The notes below the pieces were generated by a model. The model was not told where the DNA came from. It ran no database searches and saw only the letters and a program-made list of their open reading frames with translations. The translations under genes and the position numbers were made by a program. Below, in pieces: positions 9,451 to 19,571 of a DNA stretch of 22,247 nt (within the stretch, counting starts at the first letter, position 1; each line of letters begins with the position of its first letter). The DNA is from Larix sibirica (lineage: Eukaryota; Streptophyta; Pinopsida; Pinales; Pinaceae): contig NWUY0300047475.1 of assembly GCA_004151065.3 (NCBI GenBank), positions 13,973 to 36,219 of the forward strand. Reading direction: 5' to 3'.

Positions 9451-9922
9451 ACCAAAACCAACCCTCGAATCGAAATGTGGTGTGGTTGGTAGCACCATTT
9501 TATTTTTATTTTTTTCGTTAAATTTACAACCTGCGTGACAATGGACTTAACAACCTCATAAGGTTGCTAACCAAAATGTTAAAATCAACTCCCAAATCGA
9601 AAATGGTGCTACCAATAGTAACTATTTTTGGGTGGGGGGTTAAAGTTACAACTTGTTTGACACCATGGCCATAATAGTCAATACTGTTGCAACCAAAATC
9701 TTAATATCCACTACCAAATTGAAAAGAAGTGCTACTTGTAGCGACCCTCTCTTTTTTTTAAAGTTAAAGTTGCAACTTTTTTAAAACCATGATTTGGACA
9801 ATTGGTATTATTGTAACCAAAATCCTAAAATCAACCTTTCATTTGAAAAGATACTCCACTATATTACAAGATTTTTTAAATAATAATGTGAAACATCGTT
9901 ATTGTTGCAAACAAAAATCATA
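9451..9922. repeat. Tandem array of about 120 bp (left arm), about 4 units
   Basis: The anchor accaaaa recurs at 9451, 9569, 9691 and 9815, with a weaker trace at 9909 (spacings 118, 122, 124 and 94). A typical unit holds accaaaat..taaaatcaac, then gaaaatggtgctac, then a ttaaagtt(a/g)caac element and ..accatg. The portion 9648-9922 is matched in reverse complement by 14171-14470. Confidence 0.75.
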
Positions 9923-10066
9923 ATAAATGAAAAACACAATTTTAAAAAAAAATTATATGAGAAAATTCAAGATTTAAAAATAAGTAAACCAGCATAGATC
10001 CATCTTAAACCCGGATCTATCAAGCACCGAGAGGGATCCAATTTCTTGATGTGTATTTCTTTNAGT
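9923..10066. other. Short non-coding stretch with a single N
   Basis: AT-rich DNA followed by a less AT-rich piece (9990-10050) that includes an imperfect inverted pair around ggatc. The N at 10063 is another single-base join; I found no overlap duplication beside it. Confidence 0.45.
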
Positions 10067-10358
10067 AAGAGGGAGCATTGATGGATGTGTAACACTGCAT
10101 GTTAAAATTTTAAATGTAGTAACAATAAGGATCACTAAAAGATAAACAAGCATAACATAGACAATAGTACACAATAATATATTCTAGGAAAACCCTTGTG
10201 GGCAGAGAAACCAAGCAAAATTCTTCTATATAGATTCGTAATGTACAATAGTATTTCTCATGCAATAACCCAAATCAATAAAACTCCAAAAGCAACTACT
10301 CTTTATGACTCTATCTCTCTACTCATGCGAACTTGATGAGTGAGTGAGGTGACCAAAT
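10067..10358 (+). repeat. Possible Ty1/copia-type LTR fragment, cut by gap
   Basis: A purine-rich run (aagagggag, 10067-10075) is followed by cattgatggatgtgtaaca, which resembles the polypurine tract and LTR start of plant copia elements (LTR candidate from TG at 10079). Farther in, gaaaacccttgtgggcagag is the kind of motif seen in such LTRs. No copia coding sequence is visible upstream and the right end falls in the gap, so this is a weak call. Confidence 0.35.
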
Positions 10359-11192
10359 NNNNNNNNNNNNNNNNNNNNNNNNNNNNNNNNNNNNNNNNNN
10401 NNNNNNNNNNNNNNNNNNNNNNNNNNNNNNNNNNNNNNNNNNNNNNNNNNNNNNNNNNNNNNNNNNNNNNNNNNNNNNNNNNNNNNNNNNNNNNNNNNNN
10501 NNNNNNNNNNNNNNNNNNNNNNNNNNNNNNNNNNNNNNNNNNNNNNNNNNNNNNNNNNNNNNNNNNNNNNNNNNNNNNNNNNNNNNNNNNNNNNNNNNNN
10601 NNNNNNNNNNNNNNNNNNNNNNNNNNNNNNNNNNNNNNNNNNNNNNNNNNNNNNNNNNNNNNNNNNNNNNNNNNNNNNNNNNNNNNNNNNNNNNNNNNNN
10701 NNNNNNNNNNNNNNNNNNNNNNNNNNNNNNNNNNNNNNNNNNNNNNNNNNNNNNNNNNNNNNNNNNNNNNNNNNNNNNNNNNNNNNNNNNNNNNNNNNNN
10801 NNNNNNNNNNNNNNNNNNNNNNNNNNNNNNNNNNNNNNNNNNNNNNNNNNNNNNNNNNNNNNNNNNNNNNNNNNNNNNNNNNNNNNNNNNNNNNNNNNNN
10901 NNNNNNNNNNNNNNNNNNNNNNNNNNNNNNNNNNNNNNNNNNNNNNNNNNNNNNNNNNNNNNNNNNNNNNNNNNNNNNNNNNNNNNNNNNNNNNNNNNNN
11001 NNNNNNNNNNNNNNNNNNNNNNNNNNNNNNNNNNNNNNNNNNNNNNNNNNNNNNNNNNNNNNNNNNNNNNNNNNNNNNNNNNNNNNNNNNNNNNNNNNNN
11101 NNNNNNNNNNNNNNNNNNNNNNNNNNNNNNNNNNNNNNNNNNNNNNNNNNNNNNNNNNNNNNNNNNNNNNNNNNNNNNNNNNNNNNNNNNNN
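10359..11192. other. Assembly gap (834 N)
   Basis: A run of N with no information. Any reading frame drawn across it is meaningless. The left part of repeat block A and the rest of the copia-like LTR may lie inside it. Confidence 0.99.
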
Positions 11193-12208
11193 AATATCTT
11201 CTGAAGTTACATTCTTCAACATATTGCTCCACTTTATGTTATAGTCATGACTGAGTGTAGCGGTAATCTTGTCAAATTTGTTTATGTTGCAAAATGGTTC
11301 TTATTGCATGTAGTGCATTTTCATGTGTTCTTGTTCCTATTGGATTTTGACTAATCCTGAACTATGAAAGTTTCACATAGATTTTTCCTAGATTAATTTT
11401 AGCATCCACAAGGCATAGGCTACCTCCAAACTATTTTAAGAGAGAATTGACAAGTTTTCCAAACGCTTTGTATTAAGTGCTCCAAACTTCAGTTGACCAT
11501 TTTGGAAGGATAAAATACATTAAATGATGGTGGATAATTTCAATTTTAGATAGGACCTTGGAATATTATCTAACATAGATGGGAGAATATTTTATAGAGC
11601 TAAATTTTGGTAAAACAATGATAAGAAAGGGGCTCATACTTCTATTAAAAAAAGTTTTTTCATGCATAATTTTAGAGTCTAGAATAAGTGAAATTTTTAC
11701 CTTTGGAATAGGCATACTATAGGTTATACATTACTACAAACCCAATGCATCTAACAAAATCCAAATTTGAGGTCTGAAGTACAAGAACATGCATTTATGA
11801 CTTATCATCAAATCAGGCCATTGAGCTATATTGCTAATGAAAGCTATTGAAATGACCTGAAGAAGGTTTGCATCACCACTCATCGGAAATCCATGCCTAT
11901 CCTCTCCACACTACAAATAATGAAATCTCAATCGAAGGTCATATTGACGAAATATCCACAAGACAAAGTGGGTAATGAAGTCAACGATTTATTGAAGTGT
12001 GCATAAATCAAAGTTTTAATGAGGAGCACATGAATTGAAACTTTAATAAGGACAAACTTTGGCATGTAAAGACAACGTGTACATTGGATAAAACTTTAAT
12101 ATTCCACATGGTGGGCATAATCCAAATTTTTAAACCATACATAAGGCAAAATCTACATGGAATGAAACTCGATGTGTTGGCACATGAGACAAGAGTTAAC
12201 ATATGTTG

Positions 12209-12313
12209 CATAACCTGAAGCCTTTAGAGAGTGAAACATATCACATAACTTGAAGCCTTTAGTGAGTGCAACACGTCATATAACTTGAAGCCTTTAGAAG
12301 ATGTGATACCTCA
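12209..12313. repeat. 35-bp tandem repeat, 3 units (block A)
   Basis: Units at 12209, 12244 and 12279, each with taac(c/t)tgaagcctttag. Block B has only about two degenerate units at the matching place (about 15846-15905). Confidence 0.8.
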
Positions 12314-12690
12314 CATGAAGGATTGGGAAGGTGCAACACATGGAACAAGACTTTGAATATTGGTATAAAAGATGAGGGATTTACTATATCTCACCAAGAG
12401 AGCATCGGCATGCACTCCTTGTGCTCTAGAGTCCCAACAAAAAAAATCATTATGGTATCTTAAGAAGCACAATCAATATTCTTTCCTCCAAAAAAAAATC
12501 TCTGCATGAACACAAAATTTCTCAAGGCAAGCTCTCCTTCCCTGTCATTAGGAAAGTCATGAGGTAATAAATAAAGAGGTAAGAACTATCATAACCCATG
12601 CAATATCACATGAGGATAAGGTTTATAAGTTGTGATACATAATTTTCATGAGTGGAGGCTTTAAAGTTGTGACACAATGCACATAAGATG

Positions 12691-12930
12691 TTTGATTTGC
12701 AACATGGTGCAAAGGGAAGATGGTTTGACCTAGAACATGTTTTAGCTAGCCACTTTTGATTGCAACATTGTGCATTTAGCACTTTGACCCATGACACGAT
12801 GCATTTAGCCATTTTGACATATGACATAGTGTAGCTAGCAATTTGACCCGTCACATGGTGCAGCTAGCCACTTTGACTTGTGACATATTGCACCCTAGGT
12901 GCTTGACTTGCAACATAGTGAAATATGTCC
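12691..12930. repeat. 30-bp minisatellite, 8 units (block A)
   Basis: Units start near 12691, 12724, 12755, 12783, 12813, 12842, 12872 and 12902 (28-33 bp apart). The consensus runs tttgac, then ..tgacat.(g/t)tgca, then .tagccac. Block B has five units from 16069 to about 16210. Confidence 0.8.
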
Positions 12931-13520
12931 TTTGGTATTTTGGCCATAACATTTGAATCTAACCTTTGTTTTGGGTGTTCTTTATACCATTGGACAGGTA
13001 TCGATGATATATACAACATTTATGTTATGATTTTTCTCAAATAACTTACCATAAGGTCCAGAAATTGCAAAACAACATATGGATACATTAGCAATGGAAA
13101 AAAAGGGATCAAGTTGAGATGTGTAATGACCTAGAAACTTAGTAGCACCACACTTCATCTAATATCTTTATGAATTCATGATCAAGGTGATCATGGTCAT
13201 AGCCTATGGAAACTATTTTGAACTTAGAGAAGTAAAACTTGAAAACCTTCTTAAAGTTGTCAATTAACTTCTTCATGTTAAATGTGGACTTCTAAAGCAT
13301 GGTTCAAATTTGATATATATTCTCAACTTATGTATCTTGTTGTGATGATACACAAGTATTGGTTCTTAAAAGGATTGATGGAAACTGAAGAAATAAAAGT
13401 AGAAACCTAGATGCTAGACACCATGGAGAAGAAATCCCCACCAATATATAGATATGGTTTCACCAATGTTATCTAGAAGATCATACTCATCAAGAAATTA
13501 CAAGAAAGGAGTGACTCCCC

Positions 13521-14170
13521 CAATGCACCACTCAAAAAACCTTGTAAAAATCAAAATTTTAAGAAAAAATGTTGAAAATAATATGTATCTATATTTAAAA
13601 GAGACAATTAAATATATATATAAGAGAAATGGTGCAAGGTTATTTCTGAATCGTACCCACCACTATCTCTCTATTTTATTTTAAACATGTTTTTTCTAAA
13701 TTGCTTTCTAACTTTTTCGTTTTAAAATAATTTTTTTCATTTTTCATAAATGTCTTAGGCTAGTTTTTCCGCTTATAGATACTGAAGCAACACCATTTGG
13801 GGCAGGACCAGAGTTTTTTAAATTTTAAATTTTTAATACTTGTGAATGTTAAATATTTTTGTAATGTTTTTTATACTTTTTAATGTTAAATATTTTTTAA
13901 AGTTTGATTTATTTTTTTCAGTTTTTATTAAAAATACTAAATTTAAAAATAAAAATAAAATCAATATCTTTTTCCATTTTTTTTAATGGAAAATGAACAT
14001 GGTTTTCATTTTAAATTTTACTTAATTTTTTATGGTTTTTATTTTAAATTTTACTTTTTTATGGTTTTCATTTTAAATTTTTAGTTATTTTTATCTTTTT
14101 TTTTTTTAATTTTTGATTTTATATTTTTGTTCTTTTTCTTTTTTAAAATCTGTTTTAGTTTTTGTTTAGC
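13521..14170. other. Very AT-rich low-complexity stretch
   Basis: Mostly T runs and taaatttt-type words. It includes a small tandem array at 13999-14090 (units beginning atggtttt at 13999, 14032 and 14061, each followed by attttaaattttta or a close variant). No gene seen. Confidence 0.7.
13999..14090. repeat. Short AT-rich tandem repeat, about 3 units of 29-33 bp
   Basis: atggtttt(c/t)attttaaattt recurs at 13999, 14032 and 14061. It lies within a low-complexity region, so replication slippage is the simple explanation. Confidence 0.65.
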
Positions 14171-14470
14171 TATGATTTTGTTGGCGACAATAATGGTGTT
14201 TTAAACCATTATTTCGAAAATGCCTCAATTTTATGCCCCTAAAATAAAGGTTACCACTAGTGAGGTCTTTTTTTTATTTGGAGGGTAGATTTTAGGATTT
14301 TGGTTGGAACAATACTAGTTGTTAAGATCAATGACTTAAAAAAAGTTTAAATTTATCTTGATATAAGAAAAGGTTGCTGCTAGTAACACCAAATTTTATT
14401 GGGAATGTTGTTTTCAAGATTTTGGTTGCAATGTCATTGGTTATTAAGGTTATGGTGTCAAACAAGTTGT
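14171..14470. repeat. About 120-bp array, inverted copy (right arm)
   Basis: Reverse complement of the left array. atggtgtcaaacaagttgt (14452-14470) is the exact complement of 9648-9666, and gattttaggattttggtt (14288-14305) of 9815-9832. The order of landmarks is preserved through to tatgattttgttg at 14171, matching 9898-9922. The anchor attttg(g)tt occurs at about 14174, 14297 and 14419, giving the same 122-bp period. Confidence 0.78.
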
Positions 14471-14814
14471 ATATTTTTTATAACAAGAATAGTTTAAAGC
14501 ATTATATTAAAAGATGTTGCAATAAAGTTGAACATCACTTTAGTTACAATTAATAAGTAAGAAATTTCTTAAGGTTCTACTCAAAATTTGCAACATACTA
14601 TGCCTCTTGTTCTTGCATATCATGTTTTATCGTAGCCGATCGAGTAGATCCTTCAAAAGGTACTATTGAGGCCTCGACAACTCCCCAAGACCACAGGCTT
14701 AGGGCTTCTCCATTTCAATTTCCAAATCAAATCTTTTAGCTTCTTCGTTCATCAATTGGATTCTCTTGGCCAATCATTGAGTGTTTGTGGTTTGAATGGA
14801 CGATTATTTCTTGA
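14471..14814. other. Non-coding spacer between the right array and block B
   Basis: No repeat or gene recognised. 14640-14830 is less AT-rich and could be the left part of block B whose partner is hidden in the gap. The 63-codon open frame at 14666-14857 runs into block B and shows no family feature. Confidence 0.45.
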
Positions 14815-15520
14815 CTTCATGTTATATTCCTGCACTTCATGTTACAAACATGATTGAGTCTGACAGTGGTCCTGTCTAATATGTTTACATTGAAAAATGG
14901 TTCTTATTGCACGTAATGCATTTGCATGTGTTCTTGTGCCTACTGGATTTTGACTAACCTCAATTTATGAAAGTGCCATATAGATTTTTCCCAAGTTAAT
15001 TGCAGCATCTGCAAGGTACAGGCTAGCTTGGAACTGCTTTTTAAAGAGAATTGACACTTCTGCCAAATGCTCAGTTCTAGGTGCTCCAAACCTCAGTTGA
15101 CCATTTTGGTAGGATAAAATATCTCAATGGATGATGAATAATGTTAATTTCATATAGGACCCTGAAAACTTGTATAAAACAAATGGGAGAAGAGTTGATA
15201 AAACTAAATTCGGATAAAATAATGGTGAGAATGGGGCCTTACTTCTATTAAAAAAGGCTTTTCATGTATAATTTTGGGGCTTGAACAAAGTAATTTTTTA
15301 ACCTACATATCTATCATAGATTTTATCTGATTATGAACCCAACTCAATTGATAGAATCCAAATCCGAGATTCAAAAGTATAAGAACGTCCATTGATGACT
15401 TTTCGTTAAGCCAAGCCATTGAACCTTATTGAGTTTGTATAACTACTCATTTGAAATCCTTTCCTATCCTCTCCACACTACAAAAATGACATCTTAATCG
15501 AAAATCATATTGTTAGCATA

Positions 15521-15640
15521 TGCACAAGACAAAGTTGTGTGGTTCATGAAGTCAAAATTATGCACAATACAAAGTTGCGTGGTTCATGAAGTCAAATTTA
15601 TGCACAAGACAAAGTTGTGTGGTGCATGCAGTCAAAGTTT
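15521..15640. repeat. 40-bp tandem repeat, 3 units (block B)
   Basis: Units at 15521-15560, 15561-15600 and 15601-15640, each opening with tgcacaa(g/t)acaaagttg and containing a gtcaaa run. Exact 40-bp spacing and few mismatches point to a recent expansion. Block A has one related unit near 11955. Confidence 0.9.
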
Positions 15641-16068
15641 TGCATAAATTAAAGTTTTAATTAAATGCACATGAATTGAAATGTTAAAAATAAGGACAAA
15701 CTTTATTAGTTTGCAATCAAACGTTTAAGGCATGTAAAGACAAAGTGTACCGTTGGATAAAACTTTAATATTCCACATGGTTGCCATAATCCAAAGTTTT
15801 ACACATGGAACGAAACTTGATGTGTTGGCACATGAGACAAGAGTTAACCTGAAGCGTTTAGTGAGTGTGACACACCACATAAGTTGATGTTTTTAGAAGA
15901 CGTGATACTTGGAAAGTGCCAACACATGGGACAATACTTTGAATCTTGGCATATGAGACGAGGGATTTACTATATTGCACGAAGGAAGATTTCAGAATCT
16001 TTCATACATTGTATGAGAAGTCGCATGAGGGGAGGTTTTGCAAAGTGTGATATAGCACAGACAAGATG

Positions 16069-16210
16069 TTTGATCCATGAGAGATGGAATATGTTTTCAC
16101 CTATCACATGGCATAGTTAGCCACTTTGACCTTGACAGGGTGCAGGTAGACACTTTGACTTGCAACATATCACATTTTTGGTGGTTGACTTGTGACATAG
16201 TGAAATTTTG
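16069..16210. repeat. 30-bp minisatellite, about 5 units (block B)
   Basis: Units near 16069, 16094, 16125, 16154 and 16184, of the same consensus as the eight-unit array in block A but more degenerate. Confidence 0.7.
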
Positions 16211-16582
16211 TCTTGGTATTTTGATCACAACTTTTTACTCCAAAATCTATTTTGTATATTCTTCATATCATTGGAAAGGTATCAACAAGATATAAAACTC
16301 TTATGCTATAATTTTTCTCAAACAACATAGAATAAGGTCTAGAAATTGCAAAACAAAAGATGGGTACATCAACAATGGCAAAAAAAAGATCAACTTCGAT
16401 TTTGTAATGACTGAAAAACCTGGCCTTCATCCAATATGTCTACAAAGTCATAATCAAAGAAACTAAGATCGTAGTCTATAGAAATTTTTTAAACTCAAAT
16501 AAGTAAAACTTGAAAACCTTCTTAAAGTTATTACTTAGCTTGTTCATGTTAAATGTAGATTTATAAAGCAAGGTTTAAATTT

Positions 16583-16600
16583 TATATATATATATATATA
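16583..16600. repeat. (TA)9 microsatellite
   Basis: Nine TA dinucleotides. Block A has only a short tatata at the matching place (about 13315). Confidence 0.9.
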
Positions 16601-16770
16601 TTGTATCTTATTGTGATAGTATAAATAGGATTGATGGTCATTGAAGACATAATAACAAAGATACATATGTTAGACACCATGGCTAAGGAATCTTCACCAA
16701 TATACAATGATAGTTTCACCAATATTATCTAGATGATCATGCCCATCAAGAAATGGCAAGAAAGGAGAGC

Positions 16771-17429
16771 GGTTAAATGGAAACATATATACAACCAAAT
16801 GATAGATGATGAAATCTTACAATGCAAATATTAAGACATGTGAAACACATAGAAGGTACATGTGTATCTAGAAATATCAGGAAGAGGAACTATACTCATC
16901 ACTTTCCAAAAGAAGATAAACATGCATTTCATTATTCAAACATGTATTGGATATTCAAATAAAAAAATTAACAAAATAAGAGTAATAGCTACAACGCAAC
17001 TAGTCCCTGCCATAAAATTATATTATGTTTTGTATAAATAAGTTTATGTCATATTTTGTAAAATTGATCTTGTTATATTTTGTATAATTGATTTATGATA
17101 TTGTATAAATTATTTTGTATTGTTGATTATTATATTCTATTAAAAAAATAAGTTTTGGTTTTTAAATTTTTTTCATGTTTTTAAAGTTTTTTATTTGAAA
17201 TAATTAATAATTAATTTTTTTATTAATAATTAATAAGTAAGGTTAATTACTCACTAGTTTTCTTTTAAGATTAAAAATAAGTTTTTAGTATACTCACATG
17301 AATGTATATCACAAAAGGAACATATAATCCAAATAGAGAATAAACAAGGTGGTATGTCTTCTTATTAGTCCCCTTGTAAAGAAATCTAAGAATCTATGGA
17401 TATTATTCATCAAATGATAGGGTATCACT
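16771..17429. other. AT-rich non-coding stretch with a 24-26-bp tandem array
   Basis: No gene seen. At 17021-17135 the word ttttgta (or attgta) recurs at 17028, 17054, 17078, 17100 and 17113, within a repeat of roughly 24-26 bp built from atattttgtataattgat. The rest has no recognisable feature. Confidence 0.6.
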
Positions 17430-18839
17430 ATTACATTCACCCTTAGCCAAGGAAAGGATGGTGTTTTAGATGTAGCAATTCAAACCGAGGATGATATTCC
17501 TCTGCTTATCACTCTTTAGCATGACATGGAAATTTGTTCCACTGAAGATTTAAACCCTATTGAATATAAGGTCTTAGGAAGCTTACAATCTATATTTCAA
17601 AAGAAGCAAGAGGGAAATGTTTTAGAGAAATATTATTTTCATTTATATATTGATAAAATGAAATTCAAAATTAAGAAAATCTAATCAATAATATAGTGAT
17701 GAAAAGCTTAAAGCATCCATTTTTTAATGGAAATCATGACCATACTCGAGGTACAGAAGTGGGTATGATTCTTGATAAGCCCTCCTATGTTGAAATAGAA
17801 GAATTACCAATAAACTTCATGGATTCTCGTAATTTTTTTTCTCTTTGAAATTGAGGATGTGTTTTTTGAATATGCAATCATGGATAATCCTATGAAACAA
17901 GATGGAGAGGAATATATCAAAGGTCACATGGATACATGTATGGAATATCATTAGGATGCTCAAACTCTGAAATACTTTATACTATGTACTCAAATCTATT
18001 TACTAACATTTTCTCATGGGAGAATACCCAAGATCACCTTGCAATAGTTTCTTTATCCCCTACTTCAGGGAATGAAAGACAAAATGATGAAAATTTAGAA
18101 TTTGAAGATATATAATATTTGTTCGAACCAATAATATCAAATCAAATTCACCTATAACAAATTTTCTTGGAAGGAGAGAAGGAAACCTTTCAAGCTCTGA
18201 GCAATGTAAATACACCAATGCGGTGGTTCATCCAACACACAAAAAGTTAAGGATCCTTGTTTCACCCACATTTTTCAATTTGAGATTTAAGAATCGACTG
18301 AGGTAGAGGCTATCTATGATGGCCTTGTTTTTTATAATGTCATCTATTTTCTCACATTGGATTTGAGAAAATTAATCTCATTCATTAACCATGACCAGCC
18401 TATTCATGAAACATTCTATGAATTTTCAGAACCTCAGGTGGAGGCCACAATGAAAGTACAACCCATCGAATTTCACATCAGCATGGATAACATAGTATAC
18501 ACAGTGACATTTTCAGAAGATATTAATTTGAAACACTCAATCAAATTCCTTGAGTAGGTACATCACTTACCTTTTGTTTATTTTAAATCATTATGGAGTC
18601 TTAGCAATGGCTTTGATGATGGAATTGGTATCTATTTGGAGTTATCATTTTCTCAAAGATTCCCACAAAGAAGTAAGTATCTAATCCTCCTTACTATGAA
18701 TATATTTCTTCGTGATTCAATTCTTTCAGCACTGTATTTCACAATGCGTTGGTCTTATGTACCTATGCATCACCCTTATATTGTTGTAGGAATGGAAGTC
18801 TTTCGATGGCTACACTAACTTTATGAATTCACATAACAT
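17430..18839 (+). pseudogene. Heavily decayed coding-like region, unknown protein
   Basis: Successive plus-strand pieces read like protein, each cut by stops or frameshifts. About 17436-17676 has one internal stop (DVAIQTEDDIPLLITL, EDLNPIEYKVLGSLQ). About 17700-17848 holds KPSYVEIEELPINFMDSRN. After a shift, 17850-18045 holds EIEDVFFEYAIMDNPMKQDG. 18357-18557 holds ETFYEFSEPQVEATMKVQPI. 18636-18818 holds PHPYIVV-like sequence (MHHPYIVVGMEVFRWLH). Many acidic residues and the length suggest a retroelement polyprotein or a large host gene remnant. I recognise no diagnostic motif, so I do not name it. Codon-like composition is the main support. Confidence 0.4.
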
Positions 18840-19002
18840 NTATCTAATCCTCCTTACTATGAATATATTTCTTCATGATTCAACACTTTCAACATTGTAT
18901 TTCACAATGCGCTGGTCCTATGTACCTATGCATCACCCTTATATTGTTGTAGGAATGGACGTCTTTCGATGGCTACACTAACTTTATGAATTCAAATAAC
19001 AT
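18678..19002 (+). repeat. 162-bp direct duplication across a single N
   Basis: 18678-18839 and 18841-19002 are both 162 bp and differ at 9 positions by my count (about 94% identical), with N at 18840 exactly between them. Flanking sequence differs. The pattern fits two contig ends or haplotypes that overlap but were not merged, rather than a biological tandem repeat. Confidence 0.9.
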
Positions 19003-19493
19003 TTGTCAAACTAGTGTAAATTACTATAGGATTAACATAGCTTAATTTTCTTTCTTTTCCTCTTTTTCACTAAGGTTTTATCTTATTTTATCTAGTTTTC
19101 GAATAAAGTTGTTATATATTCTGTTAGCTTTTGTTTCATGTAGTTTACTTTACTCCTTATTTCTTTTGCATAGTAGTTTTATTCTTTTTTTTAATAATTC
19201 ATCCTTAATAATAGATATTTTTCTTTGTCTTATTTTTAAACTTAAGGTTTAGTTTGAGTTTGGTTCATCTACAATTTCACGAGACATGTGCATAAGCCTT
19301 TTTGGAAAAGCCCGAAAGAATAATTTATTTACTTAGATCAATCACTTTGATCTCTACAACTAGAAATTAGTAAGATTGAGGTCACAGTTAGGAATTGTTG
19401 AATATGAGTGTGTTTTCTTTATTAAAGACATTTCATTTCCGAAAAGGATCAATCACAAGCCTATTTGAAGAGAAATATAATTCTAACAATAGG
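19003..19493. other. AT-rich non-coding stretch; nothing recognised
   Basis: T-rich up to about 19210, then mixed sequence. No credible frame, RNA gene or repeat. Confidence 0.5.
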
Positions 19494-19571
19494 CTCAGTT
19501 AATGAATTATGTCATGATTAATGTGGTATGGACTCAATTAATGAATTATGTCATGATTAATGTGCTATGGA
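19494..19571. repeat. 39-bp tandem pair
   Basis: 19494-19532 and 19533-19571 share ctca(g/a)ttaatgaattatg and tcatgattaatgtg, with two mismatches seen (g/a and g/c). Confidence 0.9.

Larger units (their letters stand above)
11193..13520. repeat. Large direct repeat, block A
   Basis: About 2.3 kb of non-coding DNA that aligns in order with block B (14815-16770). Shared landmarks include aaaatggttcttattgca, ggattttgactaa, ccaaac followed by ttcagttgaccatttt (one mismatch), cctatcctctccacactaca, ttaatattccacatgg, tgtgttggcacatgagac, aatgttatctaga/aatattatctaga and catcaagaaat. The copies are clearly diverged. Block A contains 3 units of a 35-bp repeat and 8 units of a 30-bp repeat. I could not identify the parent element; no coding sequence is seen on either strand. 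Its left end may extend into the gap. Confidence 0.8.
14815..16770. repeat. Large direct repeat, block B
   Basis: A second, diverged copy of block A, shorter by about 370 bp. It differs in tandem repeat content: three exact-length units of a 40-bp repeat (15521-15640) against one in A, about two 35-bp units against three, and five 30-bp units against eight. It also carries a (TA)9 run at 16583-16600 that A lacks. No coding sequence recognised. Confidence 0.8.

Noticed and set aside
10063-10063. Overlap duplication at the third single N
   Set aside because: I compared both sides and saw no repeated segment, unlike the joins at 3179 and 18840.
10303-11254. Three open frames of about 300 codons on both strands
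   Set aside because: They consist almost wholly of N from the assembly gap, so there is no coding evidence.
12691-12930. CRISPR-like array
   Set aside because: The units are continuous 30-bp tandem repeats without unique spacers, in plant-type DNA.
11193-16770. Blocks A and B as the two LTRs of one element
   Set aside because: I found no primer-binding site after block A, no polypurine tract before block B, and the intervening 1.3 kb is low-complexity DNA plus an inverted satellite arm with no retroelement coding sequence.
18357-18557. A short intact gene of 66 codons
   Set aside because: It is one open piece of a longer decayed stretch with coding-like sequence on both sides, so it is not a stand-alone gene.
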